Source: PRO6 sp035565775
GTDB taxonomy: Bacteria; Pseudomonadota; Alphaproteobacteria; Rhizobiales; Xanthobacteraceae
Direction of reading: 5' to 3'
Assembly: GCA_035565775.1 (NCBI GenBank)
Contig: DATMRW010000030.1
Location: 124,001-188,000, forward strand
DNA length: 64,000 bases
Each line of letters begins with the position of its first letter. Within the stretch, counting starts at the first letter, position 1. The notes beneath the pieces were generated by a model. The model did no database searches, had not been told where the DNA came from, and saw only the letters and a list, made by a program, of their open reading frames with translations. Positions 23,139-31,149 of this stretch are shown piece after piece. The position numbers and the translations under genes were made by a program.

Positions 23139-24031
23139 TTCTCCTTTGGTTGTCGCCTCAGTTGCCGAGCCAAGCTGAGCAATCGGCGAAAGGCGGGGTT
23201 GTCATTTCGTGGAGACCAGATCGCGCTAAAATCGACGGTCTCATTCTCCAGCGGCAGAAACGTCACTCCGTGGAAGCTCGTTTCCGCCATGGATTCGCTG
23301 GCAAGGGCGACGCCTCTTCTCATCGCGACCAATTGCATCGCGGTAGGCCAGCCGACGGAGTGAAATTCGACCGTGGGACGGCGGCCTTTCTCAGCAAAGC
23401 GCTGACGCAGGAAGAGCAGAATGCTCTCTCCAATAGCGTCTGCACCTACTAAAAACCGGCAGTTTTGCAGGCTATCCCAACTGACTTTGGTTTGACCGTA
23501 CGGTGTAGAGGCTTCCGGACATGCGACTAGGACACGCTCGCTCCAGAGCGTTGTAACGTCGCATTCGTGTCCCTCCGGCAACTCCGAAATGAATGCCAGG
23601 TCAATTCTATACTCCCTGATCGCCTTTACATGATCCGAAGGAGAACCCTCGATGAGCGCAATCCGTACGCCGGGATGCTTGGAGCTAAACGTCTGCAGCA
23701 GATCTCGCACGAATGCCGGTGTGAGAGACGGAAGCAAGCCGATACGGATGGCTCCAGTCTGTACCTGGCCTGCCGCTCCCACCTCTGTGGATGCGAGATC
23801 AGCCTGCAAAACTACTTTGCGGGCGTGCCCGATGAAACGGTCGCCCGCTAAAGTTGGGAGAACGCCGGAAGGCTGACGGATGAAAATCGATGCTCCCATC
23901 CTGTCTTCAAGGTTGCGCACGCGTCGACTGACCGTTGACTGCTGAACACCAAACGCAGTCGCCGCTTTCCGGAAGCTCCCGAGATCGTAAGCCGCGATCG
24001 CGCACCGCAGTTGCTTGAGATCAAAAGGCAT
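23135..24031 (-). CDS. LysR-family transcriptional regulator
   Basis: The 298-residue protein has the LysR winged helix-turn-helix at residues 1-60: FDLKQLRCAIAAYDLGSFRKAA followed by QQSTVSRRVRNLEDRMGASIF. An effector-binding domain follows from ~90. The ATG at 24031 gives the standard N-terminus; an in-frame ATG 30 bases upstream adds residues not seen in the family. LysR genes are often found after trbI/DUF2274 in these ICEs. Here the stop overlaps the kinase-acetyltransferase start, so the two are translationally coupled and probably functionally linked. Confidence 0.88.
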   Translation of the reverse strand: MPFDLKQLRCAIAAYDLGSFRKAATAFGVQQSTVSRRVRNLEDRMGASIFIRQPSGVLPTLAGDRFIGHARKVVLQADLASTEVGAAGQVQTGAIRIGLLPSLTPAFVRDLLQTFSSKHPGVRIALIEGSPSDHVKAIREYRIDLAFISELPEGHECDVTTLWSERVLVACPEASTPYGQTKVSWDSLQNCRFLVGADAIGESILLFLRQRFAEKGRRPTVEFHSVGWPTAMQLVAMRRGVALASESMAETSFHGVTFLPLENETVDFSAIWSPRNDNPAFRRLLSLARQLRRQPKEK

Positions 24032-24651
24032 ACGCGCGCTCCTCAAATGAGGAGTGCGCACCCCGGGCTATACATCCGTCATCCCAAACGGACTCTGCGG
24101 GCAATGCCAAACGCTGCCGGCAAAGTGGCCGCGCTTGATCAGCAAAGAGGGAATTAGAAGCCCGGTGGCGTAAGACGTCGTTTATTAGCCCTGGCAATGC
24201 GGGCAAAGCGCCAAATAAAGGCGCAATCCTGTAGGGAAACATATGGGCAGCCTATCACTAGCATGAAACCGCCCGCTCGCGTTGTCTCCGGCTATACGCC
24301 TAAGACCGAGCAGGTGACCCAGCGACGTCTGAGGACGTCGATCTCAGCTAGCGATGCAAATTCCCATAACAGCCTCACCTTGTTGAAGACGGCAGGTTAT
24401 CATCAGCGGAGCGTGGGTCAAGATGACCGCATCCATAAGATCGTCGTACGCGTAATGGCGATCAGTCACCAAGCGCGCGTAACGATAGCTCTTCATCAGC
24501 AGCGCCTGTTCGCCCCTATGCTGCATCTAGCAGTCGGGAAAACCCGCCGATGTGTACGCTATGGCCCGAAAACACCGCACGGAATTTGGGCGGGGCTTCC
24601 AGTATCAGCGTCTATCGGTCTCAATCGCCTCAGCAACGCAGGAGATTGAGT
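24032..24651. other. Gene-poor stretch between LysR and alpA
   Basis: No convincing gene was found in about 620 bases. It should hold the leftward LysR promoter and the rightward alpA promoter. A 7-bp inverted repeat, CGACGTC at 24323-24329 and GACGTCG at 24334-24340, is a possible operator or hairpin. A 60-codon minus-strand frame (24344-24526) starting MQHRGEQALLMKSYRYARLV has no recognised family and may be the remnant of a decayed gene. GC content is visibly lower than in the trb genes. Confidence 0.4.
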
Positions 24652-24936
24652 ATGGCGAAGATCGAAACTACGCAAATTCGAAGAACAATCCGGCGGCAGC
24701 AGTTGCGCGAGATGGTGCCGATGGCTGACAGCACTATTTATGAAATGGAGCAGCGTGGCGAGTTTCCCCGTCGGTTTGCACTCTCGCCGCGCTGTATCGT
24801 ATGGGACTTGGCCGAGGTCGAAGCTTGGCTGATGGCACGGCGGGCTGCGCCGATCCGTCGAGCACAGCATCCTGATGTCACCAAGCGCAAAACCCGCCCC
24901 GTCAAAGGGCGGGATCAAGCGCCATCAAGGGCATAG
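24652..24936 (+). CDS. alpA: AlpA-family phage-type regulator
   Basis: The protein has 94 residues. Residues ~8-66 have the AlpA/Phage_AlpA pattern: IRRTIRRQQLREMVPMADSTIYEMEQRGEFPRR split over strand and helices, then SPRCIVWDLAEVEAWLMAR. AlpA-type proteins switch on a neighbouring integrase or act in excision of cryptic prophages and islands (established for E. coli CP4-57). The ATG has GGAG 7 bases upstream. The gene is convergent with the integrase and overlaps its 3' end by 35 bases, so expression of one may interfere with the other. Confidence 0.85.
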   Translation: MAKIETTQIRRTIRRQQLREMVPMADSTIYEMEQRGEFPRRFALSPRCIVWDLAEVEAWLMARRAAPIRRAQHPDVTKRKTRPVKGRDQAPSRA

Positions 24937-26158
24937 CTTGCGGCAAAAGCGTGGGGGCATATTTCCGGCCGTCGATCCAGGCGTCCACAGTATCTGCCCA
25001 CTGCTGCATCATATGCCGGCGCTGCACCTCATACTCGGCTTTGTTATAAACACCGCGTGACGAACGCCCGTCCTCATGCGCCAGGCACTTTTCGATCCAG
25101 TCGCTGTTAAATCCCAACTCATTTAGCAGCGTCGAGCCCGTCCTCCGCAGATCATGGACGGTGAAAGGCTCCAGTGGTAGCCCCTCCTTCTTGGCTAGCT
25201 CGACGACGGCATAAGTGATCCGATTGAAGGTGGCGCGAGACATTGGCGCGTCCGCGTCGTAGCGGGACGGCAGCAGATATCTGGAATTGCCGGAGCAGGT
25301 CTTGAGCGCGATCATGATGTCGAGGGTCTGGCGGCACAGGTAGACGTTGTGCGGCTTCGATCGCTTCATGCGCTCCTTCGGGATGGTCCAGACAGCGTTG
25401 TCGAAATCGATCTCGTCCCAAACTGCATCCTGCAGTTCGCTCTTCCGGACCATGGTGAGAAGGAAGAGCTTCATACCGAGGCGGATCGTTGGCAGCGTCG
25501 CAACATGCTCGAGCTGCTTGAACATGATGCGGATCTCTGCGGGTGAAAGCGCGCGGTCCTTCGGCGTAAAGGTAGCGATCGAGGCTGGACCGACGTCATC
25601 AGCCGGATTAGCGACCTTCTCGCCATGCAGAATGGCAAAGCCGTAGATCTGCTTCAGGATATCCCGCACATGGATCGCCGTCGCGGGCGCACCCCGTTCG
25701 ACGATCTTGCCGCAGTGAGCGCGTAGATCATCCGGGGTGATTTCCGTCAGGAGACGATTTCGCCAGACGGGCATGAGTTCGCGTTCGAAGATGGAGCGAC
25801 GCATCGCGCGAGTGCTGTCGGCCATGGTCGCGTTGGTCAGCCACTTCTCGCCGAATTGGCCGAAACTCTTTGCTTCCTTGATCCGGCGCTTCTCCCGCTG
25901 CTTCTCGATGGCGGGCGACCGCCCCTCGGCTATCGCACGCCGCGCGTCGATGCAGAGCTCGCGAGCCCTGGCGAGCGATATTCCGTCACGGGCATATCTG
26001 CCGAGATAGACGGTCTCCCGTCTGCCGTTCAGCCGATAGTCGAGCCTGAACGAAATGGCACCCGACGGGGCAACGCGCACATACATGCCGTCACGATCGG
26101 AAACCTTATACATTTTAGCTTTTGGTTTCAAAGACTTAAGCGCTGCATCGGTCAACAT
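24902..26158 (-). CDS. int: Tyrosine site-specific integrase (P4-type, DUF4102)
   Basis: The 418-residue protein has an N-terminal DUF4102 arm-binding region (~1-85, with RLDYRLNGRRETVYLGRYA), a core-binding domain, and a C-terminal catalytic domain. The catalytic residues are all present: Arg238 (LTMVRKSEL), His335 and Arg338 (VHDLRRTG), His361 (CLAHEDGR) and the nucleophile Tyr371 (GVYNKAEY). It lies 294 bases from the guaA stop codon, so it is the recombinase that inserted this element at guaA. Three copies of a 12-base repeat precede it. AlpA is its likely excision or expression partner. Confidence 0.95.
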   Translation of the reverse strand: MLTDAALKSLKPKAKMYKVSDRDGMYVRVAPSGAISFRLDYRLNGRRETVYLGRYARDGISLARARELCIDARRAIAEGRSPAIEKQREKRRIKEAKSFGQFGEKWLTNATMADSTRAMRRSIFERELMPVWRNRLLTEITPDDLRAHCGKIVERGAPATAIHVRDILKQIYGFAILHGEKVANPADDVGPASIATFTPKDRALSPAEIRIMFKQLEHVATLPTIRLGMKLFLLTMVRKSELQDAVWDEIDFDNAVWTIPKERMKRSKPHNVYLCRQTLDIMIALKTCSGNSRYLLPSRYDADAPMSRATFNRITYAVVELAKKEGLPLEPFTVHDLRRTGSTLLNELGFNSDWIEKCLAHEDGRSSRGVYNKAEYEVQRRHMMQQWADTVDAWIDGRKYAPTLLPQAMPLMALDPAL

Positions 26159-26176
26159 CTCGGGCCTCCTCGCGGA

Positions 26177-26288
26177 AAAGTACCGTCACGCGGTTTTTGC
26201 AGGCCGATGTCGTCGGAAACGCTTATATGTCAGCGCATTAGTTCGAAAAAAGTACCGTCATTGGCCTCGTTTGACCTGACGGTACTTT
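26177..26288. repeat. Three copies of a 12-bp repeat between integrase and guaA (candidate integrase/AlpA sites)
   Basis: The unit AAAGTACCGTCA occurs directly at 26177-26188 and 26249-26260, and inverted (TGACGGTACTTT) at 26277-26288. All three copies are identical. The first two are 72 bases apart. The last two form a hairpin with 12-bp arms and a 16-base loop. Position next to the integrase and the attachment site suggests arm-type sites for the integrase or an excisionase. Read on the minus strand, the hairpin is followed by a run of T, so it could alternatively be a terminator for guaA read-through. Confidence 0.65.
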
Positions 26289-26444
26289 CGATTTTCCGGT
26301 TGATCAATGGGGGTGAGGCCCGTCAGCGAGGCCGCCGAACGCCATCTATGCCCACCGATAGATGTCGATAAGCACAGGATGATTTTATTTTTGATTTCAG
26401 TAGCTTATATCGTACCGGAGCGTAGAATCGGCGGCGTTCGGCGA

Positions 26445-26475
26445 GGCCTGAATCATTCCCACTCGATCGTGCCGG
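26445..26475. other. Probable attachment site at the 3' end of guaA
   Basis: The element ends at or within the last codons of guaA, as deduced from the adjoining integrase. The exact core cannot be set because the other attachment site lies outside the window. The guaA reading frame ends normally (GTIEWE, then TGA), so insertion left a functional 3' end. An A/T-rich patch at about 26381-26410 beside it could hold bending-protein sites. Confidence 0.55.
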
Positions 26476-28051
26476 GCGGCTTGCTGGTCACGTCGTAAAC
26501 GACGCGGTTGACGCCCTTGACCTCGTTGATGATCCGCGTCGCGGTCGCGCCGAGGAAGCGCATGTCGAACGGATAGAAATCGGCGGTCATGCCGTCGGTC
26601 GATGTTACTGCGCGCAGGCCGACGACGTAATCGTAGGTGCGCCCGTCGCCCATCACGCCCACCGTCTTCACCGGCAGCAGAACTGCGAATGCCTGCCAGA
26701 TCGTATCGTAAAGCCCGGCGCGGCGGATTTCCTCGATATAGATCGCGTCCGCATTGCGAAGGATCTCGAGCTTCTCTGGCGTGATCTCGCCGGGGCAGCG
26801 GATCGCGAGCCCCGGGCCGGGGAACGGATGCCGGCCGACGAAAACATCCGGCAGTCCGAGCTCGCGGCCGAGATCGCGCACCTCGTCCTTGAACAGTTCC
26901 CGCAGCGGCTCGACGAGCTGCATGTTCATGCGCTCCGGCAGCCCGCCGACATTGTGATGCGACTTGATCGTGACGGAGGGTCCGCCGGTGAACGAGACGC
27001 TCTCGATCACGTCGGGATAGAGCGTGCCCTGCGCGAGGAATTCCGCGCCGCCGATTTTTTTCGCCTCGGCCTCGAACACGTCGATGAACAGCCGGCCGAT
27101 GGTTTTGCGCTTGACCTCGGGATCGGTCACGCCCGCAAGTTCGCCGAGGAACATTTTTGATGCGTCGACGTGCACCAGCGGGATGTTGTAGTGGTGGCGG
27201 AACAGATCGACGACGGTGCTGGCCTCATCCTTACGCAGAAGGCCATGGTCGACGAACACGCAGGTGAGCTGATCGCCGATCGCCTCGTGGATCAGCACGG
27301 CCGCGACAGCAGAGTCGACGCCACCCGACAGCCCGCAGATCACCCGGCCCGAGCCGACCTGCGCGCGGATCGTTTCGATCGCCTCCTCGCGGAAGGCACG
27401 CATCGTCCAGTCGCCGGTGAGGCCCGTGACCTTGCGGACGAAGTTGCGCAGCAGCTTTGCGCCATCCGGCGTGTGCACGACTTCGGGGTGGAACTGCATC
27501 GCATAGAATTTGCGCGCATCGTCGGCGATCACCGACATCGGCGAGCCCGCCGCCGTCGCCACCGCGCGAAACCCCTTCGGCAACACCGTGACGCGGTCGC
27601 CGTGGCTCATCCAGACTTCGTACTTGCCGCCCTTCTCCCAGACGCCGTCGAACAGCGCGCAGTCGTCGATGACCTCGATGGTCGCGCGTCCGAACTCGCG
27701 GTGATGCCCGCCCTCGACGGTGCCGCCGAGTTCCTTCGCCATGGTCTGCTCGCCATAGCAGATGCCGAGCACCGGAACGCCGGCCTCGAGGATCGACAGC
27801 GGAACCGAGGGCGCATTGTCGTCGAGCACCGAAGCGGGCCCGCCGGACAGGATCACCGCCTTCGGCTGCATCGTCTTGAAGGCTTCTTCCGCCTTCTGGA
27901 ACGGCACGATCTCGGAATAGACGCCCTCCTCGCGCACGCGGCGCGCGATCAGCTGCGTCACCTGACTGCCGAAATCGACGATCAGAACTTTTTCATGCGC
28001 GTCCAAGGTATGGGCGTGCGGCGAAGCGGAGTTTTGAGATGCTGCGGTCAT
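26453..28051 (-). CDS. guaA: GMP synthase (glutamine-hydrolysing)
   Basis: This 532-residue enzyme converts XMP to GMP using glutamine and ATP, the last step of guanine nucleotide synthesis. The class I amidotransferase domain (residues ~22-215) has the nucleophile in GICYGEQ and the His-Glu pair in FHPEVVH. The ATP-pyrophosphatase domain has the PP-loop GLSGGVDSAVA near 243, and the C-terminal dimerisation domain ends VTSKPPGTIEWE. Length is normal. Its 3' end serves as the integration site of the conjugative element to the left. A ~20-residue N-terminal extension precedes the domain. Confidence 0.98.
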   Translation of the reverse strand: MTAASQNSASPHAHTLDAHEKVLIVDFGSQVTQLIARRVREEGVYSEIVPFQKAEEAFKTMQPKAVILSGGPASVLDDNAPSVPLSILEAGVPVLGICYGEQTMAKELGGTVEGGHHREFGRATIEVIDDCALFDGVWEKGGKYEVWMSHGDRVTVLPKGFRAVATAAGSPMSVIADDARKFYAMQFHPEVVHTPDGAKLLRNFVRKVTGLTGDWTMRAFREEAIETIRAQVGSGRVICGLSGGVDSAVAAVLIHEAIGDQLTCVFVDHGLLRKDEASTVVDLFRHHYNIPLVHVDASKMFLGELAGVTDPEVKRKTIGRLFIDVFEAEAKKIGGAEFLAQGTLYPDVIESVSFTGGPSVTIKSHHNVGGLPERMNMQLVEPLRELFKDEVRDLGRELGLPDVFVGRHPFPGPGLAIRCPGEITPEKLEILRNADAIYIEEIRRAGLYDTIWQAFAVLLPVKTVGVMGDGRTYDYVVGLRAVTSTDGMTADFYPFDMRFLGATATRIINEVKGVNRVVYDVTSKPPGTIEWE

Positions 28052-28138
28052 GGGGAGGAATTACGCGACAGGGCCGGTTGCTGCAATGGTGGCGTGGGTT
28101 TGTCCGCTGAATTCTGAGCGCCTCCGGCGCAAGAAACG

Positions 28139-29443
28139 CTAGTTTTCCGCGCGTTTCATGACGGCGACGAAAAATCCGTCGGTCCTCGTCCGACGCGGGG
28201 TCATCAGGATGCTGCCGGTGCCCGCCTTCGTCGCCGCGACGAAATCGGCGGCGTGCTCGCCGAGCGGCCGGACGACCTCTTCGCGCGAGAGCAGTGAAAA
28301 GCCGCTATGGCGCGCAAGGAAGCCGTCGACCTGATCGTCGTTCTCCGCCCGCAGCACGGAACAGGTGATGTAGGCGATGCGCCCGCCCGGGCGGACGAGC
28401 CCGGCCGCACGGTCCAGCGCCTCTATCTGGTCCTTGAGCCGGATCTCCAATGCCCCGGGCCGAATGCGCCACTTGGCATCGGGGTTGCGCCGCCAAGTTC
28501 CAGTGCCGGTGCACGGCGCATCGACGACCACGAGATCGGCGCCGCCGCGCAAGTCGGCGAGCGGATCGGCATCGCCCTTCGGCGGGCGGACCTCGACGTT
28601 GTGCGCGCCCGCGCGGGTCAGCCGCTCGTAGATCGGCGCGAGCTGGCGCTTGTCCACATCGGTGGCAGCGACCCTGCCCTTGCCCTTCATCAAGGCCGCC
28701 AGCGCCAGCGTCTTGCCGCCTGCGCCTGCACAGAGATCAATCACCTGATCGCCGGGCCGCGGCGCGGCAATCAGCGCAGCGAGCTGCGAGCCTTCGTCCT
28801 GCACCTCGATCTGGCCCTTGATGAACTCGGCTTCGGCGTGAATGCCCGGATTGCGGGCATCGGCCGGAATCTCGAGGCGCAGCCCGAGAGGCGACCACGG
28901 CGTCTCGGCGACGCCAAGATGCTTCAGTGATTTCAGAACGGCAGGGCGATCGGCCTTGAGCGCATTGACGCGCAGATCGATCGGCGCGCGGCTCGCCATC
29001 GCGGCGGTCTCGGCGACGCGATCATCTCCGAACACATCCGCAAGATACGGATCGAGCCATTCCGGGTAGTCGCCGGCGACATGCGGCGCGGCGCCGTCCA
29101 GAGTGCTGGACGCGAGCGCCTTTCGCTCGGCATCGCTCAGAGGGGCCGGCGCAAATCGCGAGCCATCGCAAAGCGCGGCAATCGCATCGCTGCCAAAATT
29201 GCGCTCGAGCTTCAGCGCGCCGAGCACCCGGCCGCGCGCGCTGTCGTCGCTCATCAGATAGGCGGCGGAGGATCGCCGCCGCAGCGTGTCGTAGACAAGG
29301 CCCGAAATCGCCGCGCGGTCGCCGGAGCCGGCGAAGCGATGCGACGTTCCCCAGTCTTTCAGCGCGCTCGCCGCAGGAACCCGATTTTTCTCAATCAGCT
29401 CAATAACTTCAATAGCAGCAGCGAGCCGCGCAGCGGGGGTCAT
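28139..29443 (-). CDS. rsmB: RsmB/NOP-family rRNA cytosine-5 methyltransferase
   Basis: The protein has 434 residues. The Fmu/NSUN-type catalytic domain occupies ~150-430: VIDLCAGAGGKTLALAAL (SAM site), then VVVDAPCTGTGTWRR with the catalytic Pro-Cys, and AYITCSVLRAEN with the second cysteine. The N-terminal ~130 residues form the NusB-like RNA-binding region. It would methylate a cytosine of 16S rRNA (m5C967 in E. coli), though NOP-family members vary in target. It is just upstream of guaA on the same strand, 87 bases apart, an arrangement I associate with Bradyrhizobium relatives. Confidence 0.92.
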   Translation of the reverse strand: MTPAARLAAAIEVIELIEKNRVPAASALKDWGTSHRFAGSGDRAAISGLVYDTLRRRSSAAYLMSDDSARGRVLGALKLERNFGSDAIAALCDGSRFAPAPLSDAERKALASSTLDGAAPHVAGDYPEWLDPYLADVFGDDRVAETAAMASRAPIDLRVNALKADRPAVLKSLKHLGVAETPWSPLGLRLEIPADARNPGIHAEAEFIKGQIEVQDEGSQLAALIAAPRPGDQVIDLCAGAGGKTLALAALMKGKGRVAATDVDKRQLAPIYERLTRAGAHNVEVRPPKGDADPLADLRGGADLVVVDAPCTGTGTWRRNPDAKWRIRPGALEIRLKDQIEALDRAAGLVRPGGRIAYITCSVLRAENDDQVDGFLARHSGFSLLSREEVVRPLGEHAADFVAATKAGTGSILMTPRRTRTDGFFVAVMKRAEN

Positions 29444-29485
29444 GTCAGTCCTGTGGCGAAAGTGTGAAATGTGGGGCGCGGCCGC

Positions 29486-29908
29486 TCACAGCGCGAGCAG
29501 CAGCCGTCCCCCGACATAAACCCACATCAGCGCCAATACCAGCACTCCTGCAAGCCAGGCCATGCCGCGCTTCATCACGCTGTTGGTCGTGACGAAGATC
29601 CCGGCATGGACCAGCCGGGTGATGACGAACACCCAGGACAGGAGAACGAAAACCAGATCGGTCTGGCGCAGCGGCAGCGCGATCGCAACCAGCGCGAAGA
29701 ACAGCACCGGCACCTCGAACTGGTTGCGCATGCAGTTGGCGATCTGGGTCGCGCGCACCGGCCAGTTCGGCTCGCCGAGCGCGATATCCTTGATCCGCGT
29801 CTTGCCGCTCTTGAGCACCCGCGTCCGCTCGACCGCCGTCATGGCGATCAGCACGAACATCATCGCGACCAGAACGAAAACCGGCAGCAGTACAGATTGA
29901 ACCGACAT
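29486..29908 (-). CDS. MAPEG-family membrane protein
   Basis: The 140-residue protein has four hydrophobic segments (~6-24, ~68-83, ~88-105, ~118-136). It shows the MAPEG signature: RATQIANCMRNQFEVPVLFF in the first loop, then LSWVFVITRLVHAGIFVTTN. The eukaryotic family acts in eicosanoid and glutathione metabolism; the roles of bacterial members are mostly unknown. It lies between rsmB and an oxidoreductase gene on the same strand. Confidence 0.88.
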   Translation of the reverse strand: MSVQSVLLPVFVLVAMMFVLIAMTAVERTRVLKSGKTRIKDIALGEPNWPVRATQIANCMRNQFEVPVLFFALVAIALPLRQTDLVFVLLSWVFVITRLVHAGIFVTTNSVMKRGMAWLAGVLVLALMWVYVGGRLLLAL

Positions 29909-29955
29909 AAACCCTTGCTCCCCAGCTAGCTTGTCAGAATACGCTTTTTGTCAGT

Positions 29956-30984
29956 TTACGCCTTGTCGGGACCGACACGCACCAGTTGCTTGCCGAAATT
30001 CTTTCCCTTCAAAAGCCCCATGAAGGCGTCCGGCGCATTGTCGAGCCCTTCGGTGACATATTCGCGATACCTGATCCGGCCTTCGCGGAGCCACTGCGCC
30101 ATGTCGCGGCGGAAGTCAGCTTCCCTTTCGGCGAAATCCCAGACGATGAAGCCGCGAAAAGTCAGGCGCTTCACCAGAATGGCGCGCATGATGCTGTTCG
30201 CCCATTTCGGCGGCGGGGCGTCAGGGCCCGAATTGTATTCGGCGATCAGGCCGCAGACCGGAATGCGCGCGAACGGATTAAGCCGCGGCAGCACCGCCTC
30301 AAAGACCTTGCCGCCGACATTCTCGAAGTAGACGTCGATGCCCTTCGGGCACGCTTCCTTCAGCTTCGCGGCAAGATCCGGGTCGTGGTGGTCGAGGCAA
30401 TCGTCGAAGCCGAGTTCCTCCTTGACGAAGCGGCACTTGTCCGCCCCGCCGGCAATGCCGACCGCCCGCGCGCCCTTGATCTTGGCGATCTGGCCGACAA
30501 TGCCGCCGACCGCGCCGGAGGCGGCCGCAACCACCACCGTCTCCCCCTCCTTCGGCTTGCCGATTTCGAGCAGCCCCGCATAAGCCGTCATGCCGGGCAT
30601 GCCGAGCACGCCCACCGCCGTCGAAATCGGCGCCAGCGACGGATCGACCTTGCGCAGGCCCTTGCCGTCGGAGACCGCATGGGTCTGCCAGCCGCTATGC
30701 GCCAGCACGATGTCGCCCTTGGCAAAACCCGGATTGTTCGAGGCCACCACCTCGCAGACCGTGCCGCCCTCCATCACGCCGCCGACCGGCACCGGCGCGG
30801 CATAGGACGGGCCTTCGCTCATGCGGCCGCGCATATAGGGATCGAGGGACAGCCAGATCGTCCGCAGCAGCACCTCGCCGGCGCCGGGGGTCGGGATCGG
30901 GGCCTCTTCAATTCGGAAGTTGGAGGCATTCGGCTCGCCGGTGGGGCGAGATGCAAGCACGATACTCCGGGCGATTTCGCTCAT
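29956..30984 (-). CDS. NADP-dependent medium-chain reductase (LTB4 dehydrogenase/CurA-like)
   Basis: The 342-residue zinc-free MDR enzyme has LSLDPYMRGRMSEGPSYA, typical of the leukotriene B4 12-hydroxydehydrogenase/YncB(CurA) subgroup. The nucleotide-binding motif AASGAVGGIVGQIAK follows near 155. The end reads GLLKGKNFGKQLVRVG. Such enzymes reduce the C=C bond of alpha,beta-unsaturated ketones or aldehydes with NADPH. The ATG at 30984 is chosen because GGGAGGA is 8 bases upstream; an ATG at 30990 is only 2 bases from it. Confidence 0.9.
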   Translation of the reverse strand: MSEIARSIVLASRPTGEPNASNFRIEEAPIPTPGAGEVLLRTIWLSLDPYMRGRMSEGPSYAAPVPVGGVMEGGTVCEVVASNNPGFAKGDIVLAHSGWQTHAVSDGKGLRKVDPSLAPISTAVGVLGMPGMTAYAGLLEIGKPKEGETVVVAAASGAVGGIVGQIAKIKGARAVGIAGGADKCRFVKEELGFDDCLDHHDPDLAAKLKEACPKGIDVYFENVGGKVFEAVLPRLNPFARIPVCGLIAEYNSGPDAPPPKWANSIMRAILVKRLTFRGFIVWDFAEREADFRRDMAQWLREGRIRYREYVTEGLDNAPDAFMGLLKGKNFGKQLVRVGPDKA

Positions 30985-31093
30985 GGTCATTGTCCTCCCA
31001 AATTCCTTGTTCCTTGTCTGACAACTTGGATAGGCCTTTCCACGCGCGCCTGACAAGAGGCGCCGCGATCAAAACCCCGGCAGCGCTCCGTGG

Positions 31094-31131
31094 TTGAAGG
31101 CCCACTCAATTATGTTATGTTATAACATAAC
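31094..31131 (+). promoter_or_regulatory. Zur-like operator overlapping the -10 of the zinc GTPase promoter
   Basis: The perfect 18-bp palindrome GTTATGTTATAACATAAC lies at 31114-31131, 18 bases before the ATG of the GTPase gene. It matches the published alphaproteobacterial Zur box type (GATATGTTATAACATATC) in all but two symmetric positions. A possible promoter, TTGAAG at 31094-31099 with TATGTT at 31116-31121 (16-base spacer), is overlapped by the palindrome, so bound Zur would block RNA polymerase when zinc is sufficient. Confidence 0.8.
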
Positions 31132-31149
31132 TTTTCGAGAGGACACGGA

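Larger units (their letters stand above)
1..26455. mobile_element. Integrative and conjugative element (Tn4371-like, trb type), right part, inserted at guaA
   Basis: One continuous block of plasmid-like replication, partition, relaxase, coupling-protein and P-type mating channel genes ends at a tyrosine integrase that abuts the stop codon of guaA. The order repA-parA-DUF2840-traF-DUF736-relaxase-traG-copG-trbBCDEJKLFGI-DUF2274-LysR is that of the Tn4371-like/alphaproteobacterial trb ICE family (established knowledge). The 3' end of guaA is a known integration target for genomic islands. No second copy of the guaA 3' end was found by eye inside the window, so the left boundary lies before base 1 and the full length is unknown. 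Cargo seen here is a HicA-like/ParB-like pair between copG and trbB and a LysR/kinase-acetyltransferase pair after the trb cluster. Confidence 0.88.
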
